From positions 248,001 to 312,000 of the forward strand of contig NZ_JBAJMV010000004.1 of the NCBI RefSeq assembly GCF_036880965.1: a stretch of 64,000 nt of DNA. The letters run 5' to 3'. Shown here one piece after another: positions 33,408-41,865 of the stretch. The notes beneath the pieces were generated by a model. That model was given only the letters and a program-made list of their open reading frames with translations, was not told where the DNA came from and did not search any database. This stretch comes from JAUASW01 sp036880965 (lineage in GTDB: Bacteria > Pseudomonadota > Gammaproteobacteria > Burkholderiales > Burkholderiaceae_C). The position numbers were made by a program, and so were the translations under genes. The number at the start of each line of letters is the position of its first letter. Position 1 is the stretch's first letter.

Positions 33408-33851
33408 ATGAATCCCACCCCTGCCGACTGGCCGCGCCTCTCCAGCGCGCTGTTCTATGAAGACGCCAACCGTGCGATCGAATGGCTGATGAAGGCCTTC
33501 GACTTCGAGCTGCGCATCAAGGTCGATGCCGAGGACGGCTCGGTGGCGCACAGCGAGCTGAGCTACGGCGAGGCCGTGATCATGGTGTCCGAAGGCGGCG
33601 CGGCACGCCAAGCACGCTTTGGCGTGCCCTCGCGCAGCCCACGTACTGTTGGCGGCGCCAACACGCAAAGCGTGATGCTTTATGTGGACGATGTGCAGGC
33701 GCACTGCGAGCGAGCCCGAGCTGCCGGCGCCGTCATCACCATGGAGCCGGCGCTGCACGACTACGGCGAGGCCTACTGGGCCGACCGAGCCTATGGAGCG
33801 CTCGACTGCGATGGCCACCTGTGGTGGTTCTCCGAGCGCGTGCGCGGCTGA
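33408..33851 (+). CDS. VOC (glyoxalase/bleomycin resistance-like) protein
   Basis: A 147-residue vicinal-oxygen-chelate fold protein: ALFYEDANRAIEWLMKAFDFELR, DGSVAHSELSYGEAVIMVSEGG, then SVMLYVDDVQAHCERARAAGA and the metal-site region YWADRAYGALDCDGHLWWF. Such proteins range from isomerases and dioxygenases to antibiotic-binding proteins; nothing narrows this one. AAGGGAG eleven bases before the ATG gives a good ribosome site. It follows the hydrolase by 66 bp and may belong to its unit. It ends 7 bp from the convergent MipA gene. Confidence 0.82.
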   Translation: MNPTPADWPRLSSALFYEDANRAIEWLMKAFDFELRIKVDAEDGSVAHSELSYGEAVIMVSEGGAARQARFGVPSRSPRTVGGANTQSVMLYVDDVQAHCERARAAGAVITMEPALHDYGEAYWADRAYGALDCDGHLWWFSERVRG

Positions 33852-33858
33852 GGCAGCC

Positions 33859-34773
33859 TCAGAGCGGCCGGCTGATCGTCATCATCAGCGAAGGCTGGTT
33901 GCGCTCCTGGACCAAGGGGCTGGTGGCAGCCGCGCCGCGCAAGCGGTCGAGGTTCATGCGCGACGTGAAGGTCCAGTCCTTGTCGATCTGCACCTGGGCC
34001 TGCAGGCCGAGACCGGCGCTCATGACGCCCGAGCCGAGGCGGTATGGCCGGATCGGCGGCGTCGCCGCACTGCCGATCTCGGCCGGCACGGCATAGAAGT
34101 TCTCGGCAAAGCGGCTGTCCATAGCGGCCACGCGCAGGCCGCCACGCAACTGGAGCCGTTCGGTGCGCACCATGCCCATGCCGACTTCGAGATCGACCGT
34201 CGCGCCGTCGCCGTGATCCTTGTAGGGGCTGACGTAGGTGCCCAATCGCGTCTTGTGCTCGCGGTCACGGGTGCGCAGGCGAGCCACGGCATTGAGCTCC
34301 AGGTAGGCCGGACCGAACTGCAGCTCTGCCGCCGCCAGAAAGGCCGGCCGCATCTTGTGCTCGCCCAGCACAAGGGCTCGCGGGTCGTCCTTGCGGCGGC
34401 GCTCGCGGGCATCGAAGCCACCGGCCAGGCTGACGCGTCCGACTTCGCCCAGGCGGAACTCCCAGCCCACGCCGCGCAAGCTGCTGGCAAAAAAGCCGCT
34501 GCGATGGCTCGCCTCGAACAGCGGGATCGCCATCAAGCGCGACTTGTCGGCGCCTGGAAAGCGCTGCCACGAGGCCAGCGCGCCGCCCCAGCGCATCTCC
34601 CATGCAGGCGTCGGCGCTGACACTTCCGTCCCTGCTTCGGCGTTCCCGGCTGCCTGCGCAGGCTCGAATGCACACAGGCCCACGCCCGCCAGCAGCGCCA
34701 CCGCGCTCACCAGCCCCCAGTGCCGCAGGGAGCGCCCCGGCGCATCCAGTCCTTGCTTGGTCTTGGTCTTCAT
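33859..34773 (-). CDS. MipA/OmpV-family outer-membrane protein
   Basis: A 304-residue outer-membrane protein. Signal peptide 1-40 (long, with LVSAVALLAGVGLCAFEPAQA), then the family's mature pattern WEMRWGGALASWQRFPGADKSRLMAIPLFEASHRSGFFAS and a series of beta-strands ending with TFTSRMNLDRLRGAA...LMMTISRPL. MipA binds lytic transglycosylase in E. coli and relates to resistance in others; the family is often controlled by a two-component system. ATG 34773 is preferred: GAGGA lies at proper distance, while ATG 34779 and the much longer frame upstream would leave it too close or add non-family sequence. Divergent from the response regulator with ATGAAG repeats between them. Confidence 0.85.
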   Translation of the reverse strand: MKTKTKQGLDAPGRSLRHWGLVSAVALLAGVGLCAFEPAQAAGNAEAGTEVSAPTPAWEMRWGGALASWQRFPGADKSRLMAIPLFEASHRSGFFASSLRGVGWEFRLGEVGRVSLAGGFDARERRRKDDPRALVLGEHKMRPAFLAAAELQFGPAYLELNAVARLRTRDREHKTRLGTYVSPYKDHGDGATVDLEVGMGMVRTERLQLRGGLRVAAMDSRFAENFYAVPAEIGSAATPPIRPYRLGSGVMSAGLGLQAQVQIDKDWTFTSRMNLDRLRGAAATSPLVQERNQPSLMMTISRPL

Positions 34774-34845
34774 CTCCATGTCCTCGTCTCCACTCGTCAC
34801 AGCAGCCCCTTGCTGCAGTTCGGCGGGCAGTGTCATGGCAGCAAC

Positions 34846-34892
34846 ATGAAGCCCGAATGAAGCAGGGCACTGCAGATGAAGGCGCGATGAAG
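34846..34892. promoter_or_regulatory. Two perfect ATGAAG-N5-ATGAAG direct repeats (response-regulator sites)
   Basis: ATGAAG at 34846-34851 and 34857-34862, then 34876-34881 and 34887-34892: pairs with 11-bp period, the two pairs 30 bp apart. On the other strand they read CTTCAT-N5-CTTCAT. OmpR/PhoB-type regulators bind direct repeats of this spacing, and CTTCAT-N5-CTTCAT resembles the PmrA-type box. The sites lie between mipA and the response regulator. Confidence 0.7.
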
Positions 34893-34977
34893 CACAGGCC
34901 TTGCGCCGCTGGTGACGCGTCATTGCAAATCTAGAATTCCTGCAATCCGGGCAGAGGGCCCAGGTCAAGGACGAGAG

Positions 34978-35652
34978 ATGAGCAAGCTATTGCTGGTTGA
35001 GGACGATCTGCCGCTGGGCAGTTCCTTGCAGCGCGTACTGACTGTGGCCGGCCACCATGTGGTCTGGGTTCGCAATGCGGCCGATGCCCAGCGATTCCTG
35101 GCCCAACCTGACTGGGCTGCACTGCTGCTGGATATCGGGCTGCCTGACCGCTCCGGGCTCAGCCTGCTGGCCTGGCTGCGCTCACTCGGTCAGGATCTGC
35201 CGGTCATCATCCTGACCGCGCGTGATTCGGTGGATGACCGCGTCCAGGGTCTGGACAGCGGCGCCGATGACTACCTTCCCAAGCCCTTCGCCATGGAGGA
35301 GCTGCTCTCCCGCCTGCGGGCGCTGCTGCGCCGCAGCGCGCGCCAGCCAAGCAATGTCTGGCAGCTGGGCGAACTGGCACTCGACACCGCCAGACGCCGC
35401 GCGCTCTGGGGTGGTGCCGAGGTGCCGCTTTCCACCCGCGAGTACGACATCCTTCAGGCCATGGCGGCCCAGCCCGACAAGGTGCTGACCCGCCAGCAGA
35501 TTGAGCGTGCCATCGGCGCCGCGAGCAGCAACGACAGCAATGCCATCGACGTGCACATGTACAAGCTGCGCAAGAAGCTGCCCGAGCTGGCCCTGACCAC
35601 GGTGCGTGGCGTCGGCTATGTGCTCGAGGCCGGTGCGGCCCAGCCGCAATGA
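34978..35652 (+). CDS. OmpR-family response regulator
   Basis: A 224-residue regulator: receiver domain 1-120 with the acidic pair E8-D9-D10, phospho-acceptor D52 (LLLDIGLPDRSG) and K102 (YLPKPF); then a winged-helix DNA-binding domain ending with NAIDVHMYKLRKKLPELALTTVRGVGYVLE. It resembles QseB/PmrA-type regulators. The downstream kinase overlaps by 4 bp, so it is its partner. It is divergent from mipA with ATGAAG-N5-ATGAAG repeats between, so mipA and perhaps its own operon are likely targets. Confidence 0.92.
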   Translation: MSKLLLVEDDLPLGSSLQRVLTVAGHHVVWVRNAADAQRFLAQPDWAALLLDIGLPDRSGLSLLAWLRSLGQDLPVIILTARDSVDDRVQGLDSGADDYLPKPFAMEELLSRLRALLRRSARQPSNVWQLGELALDTARRRALWGGAEVPLSTREYDILQAMAAQPDKVLTRQQIERAIGAASSNDSNAIDVHMYKLRKKLPELALTTVRGVGYVLEAGAAQPQ

Positions 35653-36995
35653 AGGGCCAAGCCAAGCAGGCCCCTTCGCTCGGGCGGCGCATGATCGCCT
35701 GGCAAGGCATGGCGCTGCTGCTGGCCTGGCCTGTGCTGAGCCTGCTCCTCAGCTACCGCCAGCTCTACGGCGACCCGACACAGGTCAAAGCTCAGCTGCG
35801 CGACTGGGGCGGGCTGCTGGTCGAGGCTGCTCGGGGGCCGGCGGACGGCCGCCAGCAACGCCTCGACGCCGCCGAGCGAGCCTTGGTGCGGGCCTACAGC
35901 CTGGACCAGCTCGGCGAGCAATTGCGGCCACGCTATCAACTCTGGTCAGCGGATGAGCGGCAGCTGCTGGCTCGCTCCGCCGAGGCGCTGGACCCTGCCG
36001 AACCCTCGCTCTCGCTGAGCGCGAGCGACGGTCAGCTGCGCCTGCACATCGGCGCTGCGCCCCGCCCGCCAGACAGCGTGCTGCCAGTGCTTGCCCAGGT
36101 ATTGCCCATGCAACTGGGCGTATTCATATGGCACGGGCTGTGGATCTGGCTGTCGGTTCGCTGGGGCCTGATGCCGCTGCGCCAGCTGGCCCAGCGCATC
36201 GCGCAGCGGCGCGCTGGCGACCTGACACCGTTGATGGTCGATCGCAGCTATGCGGAGACCGCGCCCGTGGTGAGCTCGCTCAATGCCCTGCTGCAGCGCG
36301 AGAGCCAGCGCCTGGACGCGGAGCGCAACTTTCTGGCAGACGCCGCCCATGAGCTGCGCACGCCACTGGCCGCGGTCAGCGCCCAGGCCCATCTGCTGCT
36401 GCAGGAACCTGAACCCGACGCACGGCGCGACGCAGCCACGGCGCTGCGCCAGGGCATCGAGCGCGTCTCACACTTGCTGGCGCAATTGCTGACCATGGCG
36501 CGCGCCGAGGCCCGCGATGACCCCGCCAAGCAGGCTGGCCAGCGCCTGGACCTCGCCGAGCTGCTGCGCGAGCGGGCGGCGCTGCTGGCACCGCTGGCAC
36601 GCGGCCGCCATATCGAGCTGTCGCTGCAGGCGCCGGACGAGCTCTACTGGCTGGGCGAGCGCAGCGCCCTGCACTCGGTCATCGACAACCTGCTGGACAA
36701 CGCGATCCGCTACACCCCACCGGGCGGGCGTGTCGAGGCCAGCCTGCGAGCCCGGTCCGGTGGCGAGCTGTGCCTGAGCGTTGCCGACGACGGCCCAGGC
36801 ATCGCCTTGGCCGAGCAGGAGCGCGTGTTCGAGCGCTTCTACCGCGTGGCAGGCAACAGCGAAACCGGGACTGGCCTGGGCCTGGCCATCGCGCGGCGCA
36901 TGGCGCAGCGCCTGCGCGGGCGCATCGAGGTGGGCGGCGGCCTGGCCGGCCGTGGCGTCGGCTTCAGCCTGATCCTGCCGCTGCCCGCCGACTGA
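35649..36995 (+). CDS. Sensor histidine kinase
   Basis: A 448-residue membrane kinase. Membrane helix near 14-36, a periplasmic region to about 150, second helix about 152-175, a short linker, then H234 in FLADAAHELRTPLAAVSA (phosphorylation site), N-box VIDNLLDNAIRYTPPGGRV, G1 VADDGPGIALAEQ and G2 ETGTGLGLAIARRMAQ. Resembles QseC-type kinases. ATGA overlap with the response regulator gene (35649-35652). Signal unknown; its neighbour mipA suggests an envelope or antimicrobial cue. Confidence 0.92.
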   Translation: MKGQAKQAPSLGRRMIAWQGMALLLAWPVLSLLLSYRQLYGDPTQVKAQLRDWGGLLVEAARGPADGRQQRLDAAERALVRAYSLDQLGEQLRPRYQLWSADERQLLARSAEALDPAEPSLSLSASDGQLRLHIGAAPRPPDSVLPVLAQVLPMQLGVFIWHGLWIWLSVRWGLMPLRQLAQRIAQRRAGDLTPLMVDRSYAETAPVVSSLNALLQRESQRLDAERNFLADAAHELRTPLAAVSAQAHLLLQEPEPDARRDAATALRQGIERVSHLLAQLLTMARAEARDDPAKQAGQRLDLAELLRERAALLAPLARGRHIELSLQAPDELYWLGERSALHSVIDNLLDNAIRYTPPGGRVEASLRARSGGELCLSVADDGPGIALAEQERVFERFYRVAGNSETGTGLGLAIARRMAQRLRGRIEVGGGLAGRGVGFSLILPLPAD

Positions 36996-37029
36996 CGGGG
37001 GTGATGCAACTGCCGGCGCGGCCCGCCCC

Positions 37030-37941
37030 TCAACCTGCCCGCTTGGCCAGCAAGGCGCGGCCCACCCGTGACACCGGCTGGCGGCCCAGCTCGTTCGAGA
37101 TGAAGGCGCCGGCATCGACCAGCTTGTCGATGTCGATGCCGGTCTCGATACCAAGACCATTGAGCATGAAGACGATGTCTTCGGTCGCGACATTGCCGGT
37201 CGCGCCCTTGGCATAGGGGCAGCCGCCCAGGCCCGCCACGCTGGCATCGAAGCGATGGATGCCCAACTCCAGACAGGCATAGATGTTGGACAGCGCCTGG
37301 CCGTAGGTGTCGTGGAAATGCCCGCTCACCTCATGCAGCGGATAGTGCTTCAGGGCCCGCTCCATGGCCGCCTGGATGCGGCGGGGCGTGCCCACGCCAA
37401 TCGTGTCCGCGACGCCCATGTGGTCCACGCCGATCTCCTTCATCAGCTGCACCACACGCTCCACTTCGTCCGGCGAAACATCGCCCTGGTAGGGGCAACC
37501 GACCGCGCAGGACAGGGCGCCGCGCACCTTGATGCCAGCGGCATGGGCCGCAGCCACCACCGGTGCGAAACGCTCGATGCTCTCGGCGATGGAGCAGTTG
37601 ATGTTCTTCTGGCTGAAGGCTTCGCTCGCCGCCGCGAACACGACGATCTCATCCGGCTGGGTGGGCAACGCTGCCTCCAGGCCCTTCATGTTCGGCGTCA
37701 GCACCGCATAGCGAATACCGGCGCGGCGCTCGATGGCGGCCATCACGGCCTCGTTGTCGGCCATCTGCGGCACCCACTTGGGACTGACGAAGCTGGTGAC
37801 CTCGATCTCCTTCAGGCCGGCGTCCTGAAGCATCGAGACCAGCCGCGCCTTGTGCTCGGTGGCGACCGGCTGCTTCTCGTTCTGAAGGCCGTCGCGCGGG
37901 CCGACGTCAACGAGCGTCACATGGCTGGGCAGTGTCGTCAT
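37030..37941 (-). CDS. liuE: Hydroxymethylglutaryl-CoA lyase
   Basis: A 303-residue HMG-CoA lyase: VDVGPRDGLQNEK at the N-terminus (catalytic Arg-Asp), SFVSPKWVPQMAD, and the signature SVAGLGGCPYAKGATGNVATED with the active-site cysteine. It splits HMG-CoA to acetyl-CoA and acetoacetate, the last step of leucine degradation. The ATG at 37941, with GGAGAG upstream, lies one base after the mccA stop, so it is the last gene of the nine-gene unit. The right-hand neighbour (two-component kinase) is convergent. Confidence 0.95.
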   Translation of the reverse strand: MTTLPSHVTLVDVGPRDGLQNEKQPVATEHKARLVSMLQDAGLKEIEVTSFVSPKWVPQMADNEAVMAAIERRAGIRYAVLTPNMKGLEAALPTQPDEIVVFAAASEAFSQKNINCSIAESIERFAPVVAAAHAAGIKVRGALSCAVGCPYQGDVSPDEVERVVQLMKEIGVDHMGVADTIGVGTPRRIQAAMERALKHYPLHEVSGHFHDTYGQALSNIYACLELGIHRFDASVAGLGGCPYAKGATGNVATEDIVFMLNGLGIETGIDIDKLVDAGAFISNELGRQPVSRVGRALLAKRAG

Positions 37942-37942
37942 G

Positions 37943-40018
37943 TCAGCTCTCCAAACGCAGGAGTTCCGCGCCATCGCTCACCTGATCACCGACAGCGTAG
38001 AGAATCTCCGCCACCACGCCGTCGCGCGGGGCATTGATGGTGTGCTCCATCTTCATCGCCTCCATCACCGCCAGTGCCTGGCCCTTCGTGACCTTGTCGC
38101 CGACGCCGGCCAGGAAGGACACCATCTTGCCCGGCATGGGCGCGGTCAGGCGGCCGCCTTCGGCACCGCCCTCGCCCGCATGGGCAATCACGTCGAACTC
38201 GGTGACCACAACCGAGCCCTGCGGCGCAAACACGGCGACCTTTTCGCCCTGGGCATAGGTCTTGACCGTGATGCGGCGTTGCGGCGACGCCGGACCGCCC
38301 CAAGTCGCCCCGGCCCCCTCGGGGGGTGTCAATGCGACAGCATTGGCCTGGGGGCTCGCTTCCTTCAGGCCTTCGCCGAGCAGCAGCTCATGCGATTCCA
38401 ATCCCGCTGAATTCACGGCGAAGGGCAAGACCTGGCCCTCGACCTTCAACTGCATGCCACCCTGGTGATGACGCGACAGCAAGACCTGGTGGTGAACGCC
38501 GTTCACGTCCAGCTCGAAGCGGCGGGCCGAGGCGCCATACATGCGCCAGCCGTCACGACGGCTCCACGGGTCGTTGTTCTGCAGCGTGGCTTCCACGGCC
38601 AGCGTGTGTGCAACCACCGCGGCCGCCGCGACATCCAGCGGCAGGCCCGGCTGATCGAACAGCGCTGCACGCTCACGCTCGATCAGCGCCGTGTCCAGAT
38701 CGGCATTGGCAAACGAAGCCGTCGCGGCGCAGCGGCGCAGGAAGGCGACATTGGTCTGCAGGCCGACGATGTGCGTGTCGCGCAGCGCAGCATCCAGGCG
38801 AGCCAGCGCCTGCGCGCGGTCTTCACCCCAGACGATCAGCTTGGCGACCATGGAGTCGTAGTAGGGACTGATCTCGTCGCCCTCGCCCACGCCGGCATCG
38901 AGCCGCACGGTGCCGCGCTCGAAACTCACATGCGCAGGCCAGCGCGCCACGTCCAGACGTCCCGTGGCAGGAAGGAAGCCGGCCTCGGGGTTCTCGGCAC
39001 AGATGCGCGCCTCGATGGCATGGCCCTGCATGCGCAGCTCACTCTGCTTGAGCGGCAAAGGCAGGCCCGAAGCCACGCGCAATTGCCACTCGACCAGGTC
39101 CTGGCCGGTGATCGCTTCCGTCACCGGATGCTCGACCTGCAGGCGGGTGTTCATCTCCATGAAGTAGAAGCGCCCATCCTGCTCGCAGATGAACTCCACC
39201 GTGCCGGCGCCGACATAGCCCACGGCCTTGGCGGCCGCGACAGCCGCTTCGCCCATCTGGGCACGGCGCTCCGGCGTCATGCCCGGGGCCGGCGCTTCTT
39301 CCAGCACCTTCTGGTGGCGGCGCTGCACCGAGCAATCGCGCTCGAACAGGTAGACGCAGTCGCCCTGCGTGTCGCCGAAAACCTGGATCTCGATGTGGCG
39401 GGGCTTCTGCACATAGCGCTCGATCAGCACCGCATCGTCGCCGAAGCTGTTGATCGCCTCGCGCTTGCAGGAGGCCAGCGCAGCATCGAATTCCTCGGCC
39501 GCGAGCACGGCACGCATGCCTTTGCCGCCACCGCCAGCGCTGGCCTTGATCAGCACCGGGTAGCCGATGCGATCAGCCTCGCGCTTGAGCAAGGCAGGGT
39601 CTTGATCGGCACCGTGATAGCCCGGCACCAGCGGCACCCCAGCCTGCTCCATCAGGCGCTTGGATTCGGCCTTCAGGCCCATGGCACGGATCGCTGATGA
39701 CGGCGGGCCGATGAACACCAGGCCGGCCGCGGCACAGGCCTCGGCAAACTCCTCGTTCTCGCTCAGGAAGCCGTAGCCCGGATGCACGGCCTCGGCACCG
39801 GTGGCGCGGGCAGCCTCCAGGATGCGCTGCCACTGCAGGTAGGACTCGCGCGGCGCCGGGCCACCAATCAGCACAGCCTCGTCGCAAGCCTGCACATGCT
39901 TGGAGCGCGCATCCGCTTCGGAGTAGACGGCCACGGTCTTGACGCCCAGACGGCGTGCGGTGGCGGCAACGCGGCAGGCGATTTCGCCGCGGTTCGCAAT
40001 CAGGATTTTCTTGAACAT
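37943..40018 (-). CDS. liuD: Methylcrotonyl-CoA carboxylase biotin-containing subunit
   Basis: A 691-residue subunit combining biotin carboxylase (ILIANRGEIACRVAATARRLG, the ATP-grasp and EMNTRLQVEHPVTEAITGQDLVEWQLRVA) and a C-terminal biotin carrier domain with the biotinylated lysine K656 in EAMKMEHT. It carboxylates methylcrotonyl-CoA with LiuB. Residues about 560-575 (LTPPEGAGATWGGPASPQ) are encoded by a member of the GC-rich palindrome family and fall in the low-conservation linker between the two domains. The ATG 40018 follows GGAGAG. It is 42 bp behind bioB and just before HMG-CoA lyase. Confidence 0.95.
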   Translation of the reverse strand: MFKKILIANRGEIACRVAATARRLGVKTVAVYSEADARSKHVQACDEAVLIGGPAPRESYLQWQRILEAARATGAEAVHPGYGFLSENEEFAEACAAAGLVFIGPPSSAIRAMGLKAESKRLMEQAGVPLVPGYHGADQDPALLKREADRIGYPVLIKASAGGGGKGMRAVLAAEEFDAALASCKREAINSFGDDAVLIERYVQKPRHIEIQVFGDTQGDCVYLFERDCSVQRRHQKVLEEAPAPGMTPERRAQMGEAAVAAAKAVGYVGAGTVEFICEQDGRFYFMEMNTRLQVEHPVTEAITGQDLVEWQLRVASGLPLPLKQSELRMQGHAIEARICAENPEAGFLPATGRLDVARWPAHVSFERGTVRLDAGVGEGDEISPYYDSMVAKLIVWGEDRAQALARLDAALRDTHIVGLQTNVAFLRRCAATASFANADLDTALIERERAALFDQPGLPLDVAAAAVVAHTLAVEATLQNNDPWSRRDGWRMYGASARRFELDVNGVHHQVLLSRHHQGGMQLKVEGQVLPFAVNSAGLESHELLLGEGLKEASPQANAVALTPPEGAGATWGGPASPQRRITVKTYAQGEKVAVFAPQGSVVVTEFDVIAHAGEGGAEGGRLTAPMPGKMVSFLAGVGDKVTKGQALAVMEAMKMEHTINAPRDGVVAEILYAVGDQVSDGAELLRLES
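38303..38327. repeat. GC-rich palindromic repeat inside liuD, family member 3
   Basis: GTCGCCCCGGCCCCCTCGGGGGG lies in frame in the linker-coding part of the carboxylase gene, with a CCCC/GGGG core around CTCG. It resembles repeats at 9355, 28488 and 56911 and appears to have been accommodated without breaking the frame. Confidence 0.55.
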
Positions 40019-40060
40019 GGCCGTGTCTCTCCGTCTTGTTGTCGTCTGCAGGCTGCGGTA

Positions 40061-41164
40061 TCAGTGCGTCTGGCAGGCGCTCGCCGGCGCGTCTTCGCTG
40101 ACGGCGGCACTCATCAGCGTGATCTTGGCTTCCGGCTGGCGGCCGTGCGAGAGCTCGGCTTCGGTGGCGCAGTGCATGCCCAGGCGATCCAGCAAGGCGC
40201 GGTCCTTCTCGGCCTGCGGGTTGCTGGTGGTCAGCAGCTTGTCGCCGTAGAACATCGAGTTGGCGCCGGCCAGGAAGCACATGGCTTGCAGGCTCTCAGG
40301 CATTTCTTCACGGCCTGCCGACAGGCGCACCATGGCTCGCGGCATCGTGATGCGAGCGACGGCAATCGTGCGCACGAACTCGAACGGGTCGAGCGCCGCG
40401 GTGCCGGCCAGCGGCGTGCCCTCGACCTGCACCAGGTTGTTGATTGGCACCGACTCCGGGTACGGATCGAGGTTGGCCAGCTGCACGATCAGGCCGGCGC
40501 GCTGGCGGCGGGTCTCGCCCATGCCGACGATGCCGCCGGAGCAGACCTTGAGGCCGACGCCGCGAACGCGGTCCAGCGTGTCCAGGCGGTCTTGATAGGT
40601 GCGGGTCGTGATGATCTGACCGTAGAACTCGGGCGATGTGTCGAGGTTGTGGTTGTAGTAGTCCAGGCCCGCCTTCTGCAGTTGCTCGGCCTGGCCGTCA
40701 GCCAGCATGCCGGCGGTCAGGCAGGTCTCCAGGCCCAGGGCCTTCACTTCGGAAATCATCTCGCCGATGGCTTCCAGGTGGCGCTCCTTCGGCGAGCGCC
40801 AGGCGGCGCCCATGCAGAAGCGCGTGGCGCCATTGGCCTTGGCTGCGCGGGCGGCTTCCATCACCTCCTGCAAGGGAATCAGCTTCTCGGCCTTGAGGCC
40901 GGTGTCGAAGTGAGCCGATTGCGGGCAGTACTTGCAGTCCTCCTCGCAGCCGCCGGTCTTGATGGACAACAGCGTCGACAACTGCACCGCGTTCGCGTCG
41001 AAGTTCTCGCGATGCACCTGCTGGGCGCGGAAGATCAGGTCATTGAAGGGCAGCTCGAACAGGGCTGCCACGTCGTTGACGGTCCAGGGCTGGGCATTGC
41101 GGCGCTGCTCATCGGTGGTTGGCGTCAAGGACTGGATCTGGTTTTGCGTCTGCTTCATGGTCAT
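40061..41164 (-). CDS. bioB: Biotin synthase
   Basis: A 367-residue radical-SAM enzyme that inserts sulfur into dethiobiotin. The radical SAM cysteines are C73, C77 and C80 (CEEDCKYC) in LSIKTGGCEEDCKYCPQSAHFDTG, and the family YNHNLDTSPEFY and SGGIVGMGET segments are intact. Two ATGs (41164, 41158) are possible. Two bases separate it from the bioD stop. In the same unit as bioA, bioF, bioD and the biotin-dependent carboxylase. Confidence 0.96.
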   Translation of the reverse strand: MTMKQTQNQIQSLTPTTDEQRRNAQPWTVNDVAALFELPFNDLIFRAQQVHRENFDANAVQLSTLLSIKTGGCEEDCKYCPQSAHFDTGLKAEKLIPLQEVMEAARAAKANGATRFCMGAAWRSPKERHLEAIGEMISEVKALGLETCLTAGMLADGQAEQLQKAGLDYYNHNLDTSPEFYGQIITTRTYQDRLDTLDRVRGVGLKVCSGGIVGMGETRRQRAGLIVQLANLDPYPESVPINNLVQVEGTPLAGTAALDPFEFVRTIAVARITMPRAMVRLSAGREEMPESLQAMCFLAGANSMFYGDKLLTTSNPQAEKDRALLDRLGMHCATEAELSHGRQPEAKITLMSAAVSEDAPASACQTH

Positions 41165-41166
41165 GC

Positions 41167-41865
41167 TCAGGCTTGCGGAAGTTCGGACAGCAGCACGGAA
41201 AGCTGCGTGAGATGGGCGGCCACGGCCGCAGGTTCGGGTGAGGCCAGGCGCGGCACCTGACCCAGGCAGGGCACGGCCAGGCCGGACTGCAAGGCGGTCA
41301 GATTGTCGGCCACATGGGGCATGTCCGGGTCGGCCGTGTTGGCCACCCAGGCTGCGAGCTTGAGGCCGCGCGAACGGATGGCTTCAGCCGTCAGCAGCGC
41401 ATGGTTGATGCAACCCAGTCGCAAGCCGACGACCAGCACGACCGGCAGCTGCAGATCGACCGCCAGGTCGGCGGTATCCCAGTTGTCGGTCAAGGGCACG
41501 CGGAAGCCGCCCACGCCCTCGACCAGGGCCACATCGGCCTGGGCCGCGGTGCTGCGGATCTTCTGCAAGAGCGCTTCGCGATCAATCGTGCCGCCATCGA
41601 TGCGGGCCGCGATGTGCGGTGCGCAGGGCGTGCGGAACTGCAGCGGGCCGACTTCGTCAAGCGTCAGGCCCAGGGTCTGCGCGGCATGCAACTGCTGCAC
41701 GTCCTCGTTGACCCAGCGGCCGGTCGCGTCCTGCTCCTGCCCGGCGGCCAGCGACTTGATGGGCGCCACCCGCAGGCCTGCATTCTGCAGGGCTGCCGTC
41801 AGGCCGGCCGTGATGCAGGTCTTGCCGATCTCGGTGTCGGTGCCGGTGATGAAAAAACCCTTCAT
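41167..41865 (-). CDS. bioD: Dethiobiotin synthetase
   Basis: A 232-residue ATP-dependent carboxylase-ligase: N-terminal P-loop FFITGTDTEIGKTCITAGL (a GTDTxxGKT motif typical of BioD), KSLAAGQEQDATGRW, VEGVGGFRVPLTDNWDTADLA. It converts diaminopelargonic acid to dethiobiotin. Its start overlaps the bioF stop by 4 bp (41862-41865), and it precedes bioB by 2 bp. Confidence 0.95.
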   Translation of the reverse strand: MKGFFITGTDTEIGKTCITAGLTAALQNAGLRVAPIKSLAAGQEQDATGRWVNEDVQQLHAAQTLGLTLDEVGPLQFRTPCAPHIAARIDGGTIDREALLQKIRSTAAQADVALVEGVGGFRVPLTDNWDTADLAVDLQLPVVLVVGLRLGCINHALLTAEAIRSRGLKLAAWVANTADPDMPHVADNLTALQSGLAVPCLGQVPRLASPEPAAVAAHLTQLSVLLSELPQA

